DNA from: an uncultured Bacillota bacterium
GTDB lineage: Bacteria; Bacillota_I; Bacilli_A; RFN20; CAG-288
DNA: 64,000 bases
Assembly (NCBI GenBank): GCA_949300365.1
Contig: CASGEC010000001.1
Location: 185,980 to 249,979, forward strand
Reading direction: 5' to 3'
Shown here: one piece after another, positions 16,971-25,891 of the stretch
Numbering within the stretch: position 1 is the stretch's first letter
How the letters are laid out: every line of letters begins with the position of its first letter
Notes under the pieces: model-generated
What the model was told of the DNA's origin: nothing
The model's database searches: none
Seen by the model: only the letters and a program-made list of their open reading frames with translations
Translations under genes and position numbers: made by a program

Positions 16971-17095
16971 TTGGAAAAGTGGGTTATAAATACACTTTTC
17001 CAATTGGAAAACAGTATAAAAAATACACGTTTCCAAAATAAATGGCACTGAAATAGCTAATTTTACATAAAGGAGTACAAAACGTGTATTTTTAT
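16971..17095. repeat. Cluster of alternating GGAAAACGTGTATTTTT-like repeats
   Basis: Five related units alternate in orientation: TTGGAAAAGTG (16971-16981), its exact inverse CACTTTTCCAA (16993-17003), TTGGAAAACAGTATAAAA (17003-17020), inverse ATACACGTTTCCAA (about 17023-17036), and AAACGTGTATTTTT (about 17081-17095). The first pair is an 11-bp perfect palindrome with an 11-nt loop; units 3 and 4 form a second palindrome. The patch is much more AT-rich than the surroundings and borders the pseudogene region. Confidence 0.75.
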
Positions 17096-17100
17096 TGACC

Positions 17101-17274
17101 ATGGTCGATGAAAGCATTAAGACCTATAGCAACATCGACTATAACCGATACACGGATGACGTGTTTGAGGATGATGTGAAGTTTGAGGATGACCCATTCC
17201 CGACTGTGCTCATGTCAATGTTTCTGGATTCTGTCTTTGCCACAACGCGAAACGGAAGGCAAGGAAAGCGATGA
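17101..17274 (+). CDS. Small acidic ORF, possibly a gene fragment
   Basis: 57 codons from ATG 17101 to TGA 17274, beginning MVDESIKTYSNIDYNRYTDD, acidic then basic at the end. It starts 5 bp after the last repeat unit, but the only ribosome-site-like AAAGGAG is about 25 nt upstream, too far. It overlaps the minus-strand ATPase remnant. It may be the 5' end of a lost gene; treated as doubtful. Confidence 0.22.
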   Translation: MVDESIKTYSNIDYNRYTDDVFEDDVKFEDDPFPTVLMSMFLDSVFATTRNGRQGKR

Positions 17275-17462
17275 TTGGAAGACAATGGCTTCTTTCCTTT
17301 ACGAAATACCCACAACGTTTTTGTCTTTCCGATACGCCTTATGCCGTAGAGGACAACAGGGCTTCTTCCTTTTCTTTCGTATTGGCTTTTCAGGAATTCG
17401 ATTTCCGCTTTCATTTTGCTTCCTGCCCCACGCTTTTGTTTTAAACCAACCAAAAGTTTCAC
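17139..17462 (-). pseudogene. Remnant of a DUF234-type AAA ATPase (N-terminal fragment)
   Basis: The frame contains MKAEIEFLKSQYERKG, then VVLYGIRRIGKTKTL, the characteristic start and Walker A (GIRRIGKT) of the archaeal-type DUF234 ATPases common in gut Firmicutes. After about residue 55 the sequence loses the family pattern (a shifted frame briefly reads KGKEAIVF, as the family would), and it ends in Ser/Asn-rich sequence. No ribosome site. A full-length relative would be about 450 residues, so this is a decayed remnant. Confidence 0.6.
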
Positions 17463-17563
17463 AGTGGTATATCATTCGGCGTTTGGCAAAGATTTTAAAG
17501 TCAAGTGGCTCTTAATAAGGTTCGTATGTCCTTTTTTTCGAAGAAAGGCAAAGAGATGGAAAT

Positions 17564-18815
17564 CTAGAGAAACATCGACATATAGATAGGGAATGTCGTG
17601 ATGTTGTTTTCCGTCTTGATCTCGTTTCGATTGCTGAAAAGATAGCCCCGCGGAAGGCAATAGGAACCTTTTTGGATTGACAAGCCTTGGAAGGGCGCGG
17701 AAGTCGTAGCCTTGCCTTCCAGACTTGACCTCGATGGGAAGGACGGTCTGCTTGTCGTAGTCATTGATGAGGAAGTCTACCTCCCCGACCTTCTTCCGAC
17801 CGTAATAGTAGAGCCTATGCCCATGGGCGATAAGCTCCATCGCCACGGCCGTCTCATAGACGGATCCGAGATTGAGGGCATTGTCCATGTTCAATATCGT
17901 CTGGATGTTTTCATGGAAAAGGATGGAAGTCAGGATTCCGACGTCGTTGTAGTAGAGCTTGATGAGATTCTTCCTTGCGGAACTTTCAAGCGGGAAGGTG
18001 GGATTCGGTGACGGCATCGACTTCCAAGGCGCATCCGGAATGGGCGAGATAGTCGAATTCGTCAAGATATCTTTCGATTCGCGCCTGCTTTTTCCCTTCG
18101 ATCTCCGTGAGGCGAATGCGCTGCACCTTGTTTTCCATGGAGGAACGCATGGAATCATAGATGCGCCGGATCTTGAGGGAATGGTCGGAATCGTATTGTG
18201 CGGCATCGGCCTTGTAGTAGGCGAGCGTGCTTTCCTGGTTCTGTCGCATGGCACGGATATCGTTGTCAAGGAAGGCACGTATGGAATCGGGAAGGCCACC
18301 GGTCAGAAGATATTCCCGGAAGCGCCGAAGGATTGCTCTGTGTATGGCATCGGAAAAGGACTGGTGTTTTTGAAAGCATTCCCTGAGATAGGCGATGACA
18401 TCCGCTCCGACTCCCCGTGCCCAAAGGAACTCCTCAAAATCCATCGGATACATGCGAACCTCCTCGATGCTTCCCATCGGGATGAAGATGGACTTCATCG
18501 TAATGCCCAAAAGGGATCCGCTTCCTATGAATCGGCAGCGCCTTTCTTCCCGCAGGGGCTTGGGAAGGGAAATGAGATGCGGATAGGTCCGGATTTCGTC
18601 CAGGAAAACGATGGTGTCTTCCATCGATCCTATTTTCCCATAGGTGGCAGAGACTTGAAGGAAGAAGTCCTGGACGGTCCGTATGTCCTGGAACGGCTTT
18701 GGGCCAAGGAAATCCTTTTGCAGATCGATTTCGATAGAGTTCGAAAATTCCTTCTTCGCCGTTTCGCGGATGATGAAGCTTTTCCCGTATTCTTTCTTCG
18801 GAACATGTTACGCAT
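17564..18815 (-). pseudogene. Frameshifted DUF4143-family AAA_14 ATPase
   Basis: Reading the minus strand, one family is spread over three frames. From about 18800: YGKSFIIRETAKKEF and NSIEIDLQKDFLG (end of Walker A and strand 2), MEDTIVFLDEI (Walker B, 18624), RFIGSGSLLG, PMDFEEFLWA, LLTGGLPDSI, ending SGCALEVDAVT near 18005. One extra base there shifts to NPTFPLESSARKNLIKLYYN, GSVYETAVAMEL, YYYGRKKVGEVDFLI and PIEVKSG. A second shift near 17650 leads to GYLFSNRNEIK and the usual C-terminus FPIYMSMFL. The N-terminus before the Walker A lysine is missing. At least two frameshifts and no start make it a pseudogene, unless sequence errors are responsible. Confidence 0.82.
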
Positions 18816-19240
18816 CCTCTCTCAGCTTATTCCTAAACACCAAGGCTTTTTGAAAAGATTCCTATTGGCAAATGGAAATCAACCCTTTGCAAATAGATTC
18901 CTAAAACACGATTTAGTAAACCATGATTTCGTGCTAATAGATCCTATCAACGCCTTCTCCAAGACTCCGGTTCCAAGTTCGGCTTTCCTTGAACGTTAGC
19001 TAGGAGATAGGAAGAAAGAAGATCCGTTATCGATTTTTCAGAAGCGGAGAAGGATATCGTGAAAGGCACAGCGGGAAGTCGATTATCGTGTTAACTTTCC
19101 AGAGAGGTGTAAGGCCTCTTATTTTTGTGACAATTTTGAGAAATCATACTTTTCGTTTTGTAAGAGCAATAATTACAATATGCTTTGTTAGTCGTTGATT
19201 TCACTACCCGGAGTGGTTATATTTCCCTGTAGGAGGATTT
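18816..19240. other. AT-rich intergenic region
   Basis: No convincing gene on either strand. It probably once held the 5' end of the DUF4143 ATPase. A possible promoter for the lipoprotein operon is TTTCGT, 17 nt, TACAAT around 19150-19180; the -35 is poor. Confidence 0.5.
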
Positions 19241-21073
19241 ATGAAGAAGAAAAGAATTTCCATTGCCCTTTTCCTTATTTCCATTGGTTTTCTGACATCC
19301 TGTGCTAGCACCCACTCGTCGATTTCCGTGGATGTTCCGGAGGACTCCGCAAATGAACCATCCACTCCGGATAGCTCGATCTCCAGTCCAGACGTTTCGT
19401 CGGACATGGCAGAGGAGGTATCCTCATCGCTTGATTCCAGTGGCCAGGAAACAGAGGGAGAGGAGTCATCGTGGCAGACTTTCGGTCGCCTTCCCTATGA
19501 GAAGCTTCGCTATCTCTCCGAAATGAAAGACGAGAAGAAGAACTATTCCCCATCCCTCAGGGATGTCTCCGCTAACTTCAACGCCTATGAGAACAAGCTG
19601 AAAATCCTCAATGCTTCTTATCCTTCCCGCTTAGCTACAGTAACGGTGACAACGGAGGAAGAAGACGGGGACAAGAGCTATGTTGGCTATCTTCTTGACT
19701 ATGTCGATGGTAGGATCATCGAGTCCTATCCCTCTGCCGTGCCTGTTTCGTCGCTTCCGGTCACGACTGTTTCCGGTCTTCCCCTTGTGATCGTCTCTAA
19801 GCCCGACAACAATACCTATTCCCTTGTCGACTTGGCCGGAAACTATCTTCTCTCCTATCTTCGGAAGAAGCCGACTCCTATCCATGTCGTCACAAGGAAG
19901 AAAAAAGACCATTTCGTCTATGACTTCATCCTTGAGGATGAGAGCATCGGCAGGAAGGCCTTTGAGTCCTACCTCGATGAGAGGACGGGATGCTATTTCT
20001 TCAAGGAGATTCCCTTCTCTTCCTATCCCGTGGATCAGGAACTGAGACCCTTGACAGACCTCCATATCAATTCGAAGGGATATTATGTCGGCTCCATTGA
20101 GAATGGCTTCTATCTCTATGGACCGGAGAAGAACTATCTTAACTGCATTATTCCCGCCAGCTTCCCGATAAACGAAGCGAATGTCGCCTCGACAAACTAT
20201 ATCTATACCGATAGTGCCATCTACTATGTCTATACGGAAGAAGACGGAAAGACAGGGGAAATCTCGACTTATGCCTACGCCGTCGATTTGACAACGGGCG
20301 ATGTCTCCGTGGCCTTTGGCTTGGACTATGTGATTCTGAAGCAGACGGACTACAAGAAGGCCTATGGTGATTCCTATGTCTATGATGGTGCCCTTCTTGC
20401 CATTCTGCGTATCCGGCATGGACAGGAATTCTCGCAATATCTTTATCTCCTTAGCGTGGATGAGACCATTTCCCCGGTCGAGCTTTATGACTATGATCCC
20501 ATCTATACCGAAGGGAATTTCTATCAGATCGGGGAGGATATCGTCGGTATCGTCAACAATGATGCCTTCGTCATGAACAAGGACAACACCACGAAGCTTC
20601 TTCCCGGTGTCTCCTCTCTCCTCTATCAGGATGGCGATACGGTTATCTATAAGGATGAACTGGATCATACCCATCTGGCCACGAAGGAAGAGTTCCTTTC
20701 CGGAAATGGACAGAAGACGGAGATTTACGACGCGATCGGAAAGACGATGGTCAATGGTGTCCATCTTTCCTATAACCTCTCCGGTGAGAAAGGCATCTTG
20801 CAGGACAAGACGACTTTTGATGCCGGCTTTGCTTCCTTTGCCTTGGAGGGCTTGATTCTGGATACCACGGAAGCGACAGAAGAAGAGGAAGGAACCATTT
20901 CCCTTTACGCCTATGGCAAGAAGGATTCCGGATTCACGATCGATGGAAGCCTCCTCTCCTTTGGAAAGCTTGCCGATTGCGGCATGTACGATAGCCTCTA
21001 TCAGCTTACTTATAGCTATAAGAACCATACCTATTCTTCCTACTTCGTCTTGGATAGGGAGGTGCTTCAATGA
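19241..21073 (+). CDS. Large surface lipoprotein of unknown function
   Basis: 610 residues; ATG 19241 with AGGAGG. Signal peptide ending in lipobox LTSC (lipidated C21), then a Ser/Asp/Glu/Pro-rich linker to about residue 80, typical of a stalk crossing the wall. The remainder is beta-rich with many YxxY/DG turns and lacks a recognised domain; blocks such as GNYLLSYLRKK, EKNYLNCIIPASFP and YLYLLSVDETISPVELYDYD hint at a propeller-like repeat, which is inference. It overlaps the next lipoprotein gene by 4 nt (ATGA), so the two are translated together. Confidence 0.75.
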   Translation: MKKKRISIALFLISIGFLTSCASTHSSISVDVPEDSANEPSTPDSSISSPDVSSDMAEEVSSSLDSSGQETEGEESSWQTFGRLPYEKLRYLSEMKDEKKNYSPSLRDVSANFNAYENKLKILNASYPSRLATVTVTTEEEDGDKSYVGYLLDYVDGRIIESYPSAVPVSSLPVTTVSGLPLVIVSKPDNNTYSLVDLAGNYLLSYLRKKPTPIHVVTRKKKDHFVYDFILEDESIGRKAFESYLDERTGCYFFKEIPFSSYPVDQELRPLTDLHINSKGYYVGSIENGFYLYGPEKNYLNCIIPASFPINEANVASTNYIYTDSAIYYVYTEEDGKTGEISTYAYAVDLTTGDVSVAFGLDYVILKQTDYKKAYGDSYVYDGALLAILRIRHGQEFSQYLYLLSVDETISPVELYDYDPIYTEGNFYQIGEDIVGIVNNDAFVMNKDNTTKLLPGVSSLLYQDGDTVIYKDELDHTHLATKEEFLSGNGQKTEIYDAIGKTMVNGVHLSYNLSGEKGILQDKTTFDAGFASFALEGLILDTTEATEEEEGTISLYAYGKKDSGFTIDGSLLSFGKLADCGMYDSLYQLTYSYKNHTYSSYFVLDREVLQ

Positions 21074-23259
21074 AAAAGAGAAAGCTTTTGCCTTTGCTTC
21101 TTCTTACCTTCCTTTCTTCCTGCTCAACAACAGGAAACGGAAATGCCCTTTTGGCCAATCCGGATGACCTCAACGGCCAACAGGAAAGACAGGACAACAC
21201 TGGCTTGCCGGATATCGGTGGCGATGTCGATATCGTGACGCCACCTGTGGAAGCCGAAGAGGAGGATAGCCATGCCCGCTATCGCATCACCTTCGTCAAT
21301 CCCGATGGCACCATCCTCCAGCAGTCGATGGTAAAGAAAGGGGAGTTGCCTTCCTATAGAGGCGCAACGCCGACACTGGAACAGACGGAGGACTATTCCT
21401 TCTCCTTCACGGGCTGGACTCCGGAAATCGTTCCTGCCTATGAGAATGCGACCTATACGGCAACCTATGAGCACATCAAGCGTTTTGATGTCCGTTTTGT
21501 CGATGGTGATGAAGTCTTGGATGTCGTCACATTCGATAAAGGGAATATTCCGATAATCGATAAGTCCAAAATGAAACATCCTTCAACTAAGAAATACACC
21601 TATGAATTCTCCGGAACAAAAGAGAAGTTGGAGCCTGTTTCTGGAGACACTGCCTATCATGTCACCTTCGATGAAAAATTCCGCGATTATTCGGTCGTCT
21701 TTCAGGATCGCTGGGGATTCACGCTTTCCCAACAGACCCTTGCCTATGGCACGTATCCTGAAATTCCCAAGGATCCTTCATCTCCCTATGGCTCGTCCTT
21801 CGTCGGCTTTGTCGAGCAAGATGATGATACGGTTGGCGTCCATGAAGTCGATGGGGATGTCGTCTATGTTCCGAAGTTCGTTTCGCTTGTCGATGTCACG
21901 CTGTCCTTCGAATATCCTATCTTCGTCGATGGCTTCCAGACGACGCAGATTACTTTCCAGACTCCGAAAGGGGAGGGCTTTACAATTCCCGAGGTTTTCG
22001 GTGTCAACGATGTCTATTCTCTGTCGGATGCGGGTGAGGGCTCTCTGATGCCAGGGGATGAGATCTTTGTCGATGAGGATACGACCTTGTTTGGAACAAG
22101 CGCGGACACCCTTCGTCCCCAGTATTCTTTCGCTGTGGATACAATCGATAAGGAAGCCGAACTCATTTCCATCGACTATACCCAATGCGGTGATTCCTCT
22201 TCCGTCGCCTTCCCTAACCAAATCTACGTTCCTAGTCTCAGAAGGTTCGTCCCTGTGACGGCTTTTGGCGACGGATTCAAAAGCGTCGTTAAGGCAAACG
22301 ATCCCTATTCGATAAAATCCGTCTTCGTTCCTAAGAATGTAAAGAATATTGCCAGCAATGCCCTGACTAACCTTCCGCTTCTTTCCAACATTTCCCTTCC
22401 GGAAGGCATCGAAAAGATTGATAGCAATGCCATCCGTGGGGCCTTCTCTCTCGATGTTACCTTCATGGATGAGGACACTTCCGCAATCGACTTTGGAGAG
22501 GACTGGCACTATGGCCCTGCCAACATTGAGACAGGAAAGACGAACTTCACCTTTACCAAGAATGGTCTTACCTATCGCCTTCTAACGGGAGGCAAGGCTT
22601 CTGTCATTGGCTACCAGGCCAGCGAAGGCCAAACGACACCTTCTGTTTCTGTTCCCGAGACGATATCGGTTTCCGGTGAAGCCTTCGAAGTCATCGATAT
22701 CGCCGATTATGTTTTTGCCGGTTTGGACATTAGCAAAGTGACGCTTCCGGAAAGCCTCGAGGAAATTGGCGAGGGAGCCTTCATGAACTGCAGCTCCCTG
22801 ACCTCAATTGCCATTCCCCATAAGGTGACGGAAATCAAGGCTCGCACCTTTGAAAACTGCTCTTCTTTGAAGGCCGCTTCGCTTCCGGAGGGAACGACTG
22901 CTATCGGTGACCATGCCTTTGCTGGCACGGCACTGACAGGGGAATATGTCTCGACTTACATTGACGGTGAGCCGGTTTCTTTGAACCTTTTCCGTCTTCC
23001 TGCCTACTTGAAATCCATCGGGACCCATGCTTTCTATGACACAAATCTTCAGAATGTCCTCATCAGCAAGTATGTGACTGACTTCGGGGCGGAAATCTTC
23101 TCCGATAGCCTCAACCCCTCTGGAATAACCGTGCTCTTGGAACAGGAGAAGGGGGATATCGATCTTTCTCCGACATGGTCGTTCGGGACGGCAACGAAAA
23201 TCTACGGCATTCGGGAAACCCTGCCGCCACTAAATGATGACGAGACGACACTTGGTTAA
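21070..23259 (+). CDS. BspA-like leucine-rich-repeat lipoprotein
   Basis: 729 residues; start ATGA overlap with the upstream lipoprotein. Lipobox LSSC (C18). Residues about 70-135 hold an InlB-B-like/MucBP-like repeat (FVNPDGTILQQSMVKKGELP then SFTGWTPEIVPAYENATYTA). From about 390, LRR_5/BspA repeats occur: SVFVPKNVKNIASNALTNLP, KVTLPESLEEIGEGAFMNCS, SIAIPHKVTEIKARTFENCS. Such proteins are surface adhesins or ligand binders in gut and oral bacteria and protists; the ligand cannot be told. The gene is followed after 18 bp by another of the same style. Confidence 0.82.
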   Translation: MKKRKLLPLLLLTFLSSCSTTGNGNALLANPDDLNGQQERQDNTGLPDIGGDVDIVTPPVEAEEEDSHARYRITFVNPDGTILQQSMVKKGELPSYRGATPTLEQTEDYSFSFTGWTPEIVPAYENATYTATYEHIKRFDVRFVDGDEVLDVVTFDKGNIPIIDKSKMKHPSTKKYTYEFSGTKEKLEPVSGDTAYHVTFDEKFRDYSVVFQDRWGFTLSQQTLAYGTYPEIPKDPSSPYGSSFVGFVEQDDDTVGVHEVDGDVVYVPKFVSLVDVTLSFEYPIFVDGFQTTQITFQTPKGEGFTIPEVFGVNDVYSLSDAGEGSLMPGDEIFVDEDTTLFGTSADTLRPQYSFAVDTIDKEAELISIDYTQCGDSSSVAFPNQIYVPSLRRFVPVTAFGDGFKSVVKANDPYSIKSVFVPKNVKNIASNALTNLPLLSNISLPEGIEKIDSNAIRGAFSLDVTFMDEDTSAIDFGEDWHYGPANIETGKTNFTFTKNGLTYRLLTGGKASVIGYQASEGQTTPSVSVPETISVSGEAFEVIDIADYVFAGLDISKVTLPESLEEIGEGAFMNCSSLTSIAIPHKVTEIKARTFENCSSLKAASLPEGTTAIGDHAFAGTALTGEYVSTYIDGEPVSLNLFRLPAYLKSIGTHAFYDTNLQNVLISKYVTDFGAEIFSDSLNPSGITVLLEQEKGDIDLSPTWSFGTATKIYGIRETLPPLNDDETTLG

Positions 23260-23277
23260 CGAAAGGATATCTGCACA

Positions 23278-25272
23278 ATGAAAATCAAAACAAAGCTTCT
23301 CTGGGTTCTTCCCCTTCTCTTCACAATGGCTTCCTGTAGTTCAAGCGACCCCATTACTGGCCAGACTTGTCCGCAAGGCCCTGCCGGGTCGAATGGCGAA
23401 GACGGCAAAGATGGTCAAAACGGCAAAGACGGCCAAGATGGTCTTACGCCTCGAATTGGCGCCAATGGCAATTGGTGGATTGGCAATGTCGATACCGGCG
23501 TTTCTGCGACGGGCAAGGATGGGCATACGCCAACGATTGAGCTTGATGACGATGGCACATGGGTCATCGATGGCGTGGATACGGGAATCCAGGCTGTTGG
23601 CAAGGACGGAGAGACGCCGACCATCACGATTGGAACCGACGGCAATTGGTATATCGATGGTCAAAATACGGGTGTCAAGGCCGAAGGGGAGGATGGAACG
23701 AGCCCGACCATCACGATTGGCGAGAATGGCCATTGGTATATTGATGACATCGATACCGGCTATTCCGCAACCTTGTCCCAGATTCGACATATCGTGACCC
23801 TTAATTCAAACGGAGGCACGCTTCCTGCAGATGCTATCGCAAGCTATGAAGTCCTCGATGGTTCCATCATCCCGAATCTTCCGGAACCCACTCGCAACGA
23901 TTATGAGTTCTTGGGCTGGTATACCGGAAACGGTGCATCGGATGGCCTCTTCACCGACACGACCCCTGTCTATTCCGACTTGGAACTTATTGCAAGATGG
24001 CAGTCGCTAACAGGCGAGACCTATACCGTCACGTGGGTGAACTATGATGGTACTGTCCTTGAGGTAGATGAAGATGTCAATAGGAACACCATCCCTACGT
24101 ATAATGGGGCGACGCCGACAAGGCCAAACAGTGTTTCGACTTCCTTTGACTTCTCCGGTTGGAGTCCGACGGTTGTTCCCGCCACAGAAGACATCACCTA
24201 TGTTGCCCAGTATCGGGAAGTTGCCATGCAGTACCAAGTCACCTTCGACGTTGGCGAGTATGGTTCTCTTTCTCAGACGGAATACACCGTTACCTATGGA
24301 AAGAGCATCGATTCCCCGATGCCGTCTTTGGACAACGTTCCTGGAAACGTCGTCTTCACGGGATGGTATACCAATCAAGAGCTGACAACGAAAGTTTCCT
24401 TCCCCTTTAGCCCGACAGAGGATGTGACCCTCTATGCGGGTTGGGAGGAAGTGACGGATATCACCGATAGGCTGACTTTCTACTACGACGCAAGTCGTTA
24501 TGGCTATGTCGTCCGTTCCTACAACGAAGATCCCAATGCTCCAGTCAGGAGTGTCGAAATTCCATCGACCTACAGCGATGGAACCCATGGCACTTGGAGT
24601 GTCGTCGGCCTTGAAGCAACCTTCAGCGCAAACAAGAACGTTGAGACAGTAAAGCTTCCGAGTTCCATCGAGTTCATCGGTGACAACTGCTTTGCCAACT
24701 CGGCTATTAAGAATGTTGTCCTCCCCGAAGGACTTGAGACCATCGGAAACAATGCCTTCTATGACACGAAAATCACCAATGTCGATTTCCCTTCCACGCT
24801 GACGGAGATTGGAAGCTATGCCTTCTATGATACCGAATTAGGCGAAGCGGACTTGTCACGAACGAAGCTGACGGAAATCAGCGAGTATTGCTTCTACGGC
24901 GCTCCGATCAAGATGGCTGCATTCAACGACGGCCTGCAGAGCATCGGAGGCTCTGCCTTCCAGTATTGCAGTTCTCTCGAAAGCGTGACGTTCAACGACG
25001 GCCTGCAGAGCATCGGAGGCTCTGCCTTCCAGGATTGCAAATCCCTTGTTTCTGTCGTCATACCCGAAAGCGTGACAAGCATGGGAAGTGATGCTTTTGG
25101 TAACTGTCCTTCTCTTACCATCTATTGCATGGCGGGTTCAAGGCCAGGAAGTGGTTGGAATAGTAGCTTCAATGGGACTGCTCCTGTCTACTGGTACTCC
25201 GAGACGAATCCTGGTTCGACTCCCGGTAACTTCTGGCACTACAATGAGGATGGTGAGCCTTGGAAGTGGTAG
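23278..25272 (+). CDS. Modular surface lipoprotein: collagen-like, DG repeats, InlB-B and LRR_5 repeats
   Basis: 664 residues. Lipobox MASC (C20). Order: a short collagen-like Gly-X-Y run (GSNGEDGKDGQNGKDGQDG, about 38-56); three or four repeats of a 'TPTIxIGxDGNWYIDGxDTG' unit (60-165); InlB-B/Listeria-Bacteroides repeats (TRNDYEFLGWYTG, FSGWSPTVVPATEDITYVAQY, FTGWYTNQELTTKVSF, 180-390); LRR_5 repeats (about 430-610); and the C-terminal GNFWHYNEDGEPWKW box frequent in Bacilli BspA-like proteins. Two adjacent LRR units are almost identical in DNA. Likely an adhesin or matrix/host-binding protein; ends at a strong terminator. Confidence 0.87.
   Translation: MKIKTKLLWVLPLLFTMASCSSSDPITGQTCPQGPAGSNGEDGKDGQNGKDGQDGLTPRIGANGNWWIGNVDTGVSATGKDGHTPTIELDDDGTWVIDGVDTGIQAVGKDGETPTITIGTDGNWYIDGQNTGVKAEGEDGTSPTITIGENGHWYIDDIDTGYSATLSQIRHIVTLNSNGGTLPADAIASYEVLDGSIIPNLPEPTRNDYEFLGWYTGNGASDGLFTDTTPVYSDLELIARWQSLTGETYTVTWVNYDGTVLEVDEDVNRNTIPTYNGATPTRPNSVSTSFDFSGWSPTVVPATEDITYVAQYREVAMQYQVTFDVGEYGSLSQTEYTVTYGKSIDSPMPSLDNVPGNVVFTGWYTNQELTTKVSFPFSPTEDVTLYAGWEEVTDITDRLTFYYDASRYGYVVRSYNEDPNAPVRSVEIPSTYSDGTHGTWSVVGLEATFSANKNVETVKLPSSIEFIGDNCFANSAIKNVVLPEGLETIGNNAFYDTKITNVDFPSTLTEIGSYAFYDTELGEADLSRTKLTEISEYCFYGAPIKMAAFNDGLQSIGGSAFQYCSSLESVTFNDGLQSIGGSAFQDCKSLVSVVIPESVTSMGSDAFGNCPSLTIYCMAGSRPGSGWNSSFNGTAPVYWYSETNPGSTPGNFWHYNEDGEPWKW
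24922..25032 (+). repeat. Recent in-frame duplication of one LRR_5 unit
   Basis: The 42 nt at 24922-24963 recur unchanged at 24991-25032, a period of 69 nt or 23 residues, exactly one LRR_5 repeat (FNDGLQSIGGSAFQ twice). The DNA identity indicates a recent duplication or conversion. Confidence 0.9.
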
Positions 25273-25319
25273 TCTTTTTCGCTAAGTAGTTTCTTGTTTT
25301 TGGTGAAGGCGATACGAAG

Positions 25320-25358
25320 AGACGGATTGTCCTGGAGATTGGGATAGTCCGTCTTTTT
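25320..25358 (+). terminator. Terminator of the lipoprotein operon
   Basis: A 13-bp stem (AGACGGATTGTCC with GGATAGTCCGTCT, two G-T pairs), 9-nt loop, then TTTTT. Confidence 0.88.
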
Positions 25359-25891
25359 GATATTTCGGTTCTCTTCCTTTCGGTGCTTCCCACCGCGTTG
25401 TCCATGAAGGGCTTTATTGCAGGAACATAGACTGAGTCCTTTTTGCCCATGGGTTTGTTATTGATTTTTCGTCTTATCTCCTCCTGAAGTCAGCAAAGGG
25501 AATTCACTCCTCCTTTCGATGGTTTGGGAAGACTTCTTATCGGGGCAAGGGAATCGACAAGAAGTCTGATGTCGTTGGCAAGATCTGGATGGCTATCTTC
25601 CAATGGAATGCAAGGATATGAAAGGGATGGCAAGGATATCTGTCTATATGGAAGAGAAAAGCAATGAGACTCCTTGCCTTATTCATGTCGTCCACTATGG
25701 TTTGCCTCAAGAAGGGGCTTCACACCGAAATAGCAGAGGGACAATGAATGAAGTATGCAAAGAAGAATACGATAGGCAAGGACTCTCTGTGACGAGTGTC
25801 TTTCCGATAGTGACGCTCCTTGTCCCATTCTTTGGCTTCTTTCGCTTAATCCAGGGAACCTTTTGGGCTATAATCATTTGCGGAGATTGCT
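25359..25891. other. Intergenic region without a confident gene; promoter at the right end
   Basis: Open frames of 93 codons (25169-25450, minus) and 102 codons (25603-25911, plus) occur but have no ribosome site and no recognisable motif; a minus-strand frame reading NDIRLLVDSLAPIRSLPKPS then MGKKDSVYVPAIKPFMDN across a stop may be a decayed gene. TATAAT at 25869-25874 is 18 nt upstream of the RsmB-like gene and probably drives the following six-gene cluster. Confidence 0.5.

Noticed and set aside
18630..18815. 61-codon frame starting MRNMFRRKN as a separate gene
   Set aside because: It is a wrong frame of the DUF4143 pseudogene; the correct frame reads GKSFIIRETAKKEF.
23390..23800. Collagen-like and DG-rich stretch as a DNA tandem repeat or phage tail-fibre fragment
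   Set aside because: It is part of a lipoprotein with its own signal peptide and continues in frame into InlB-B and LRR repeats.
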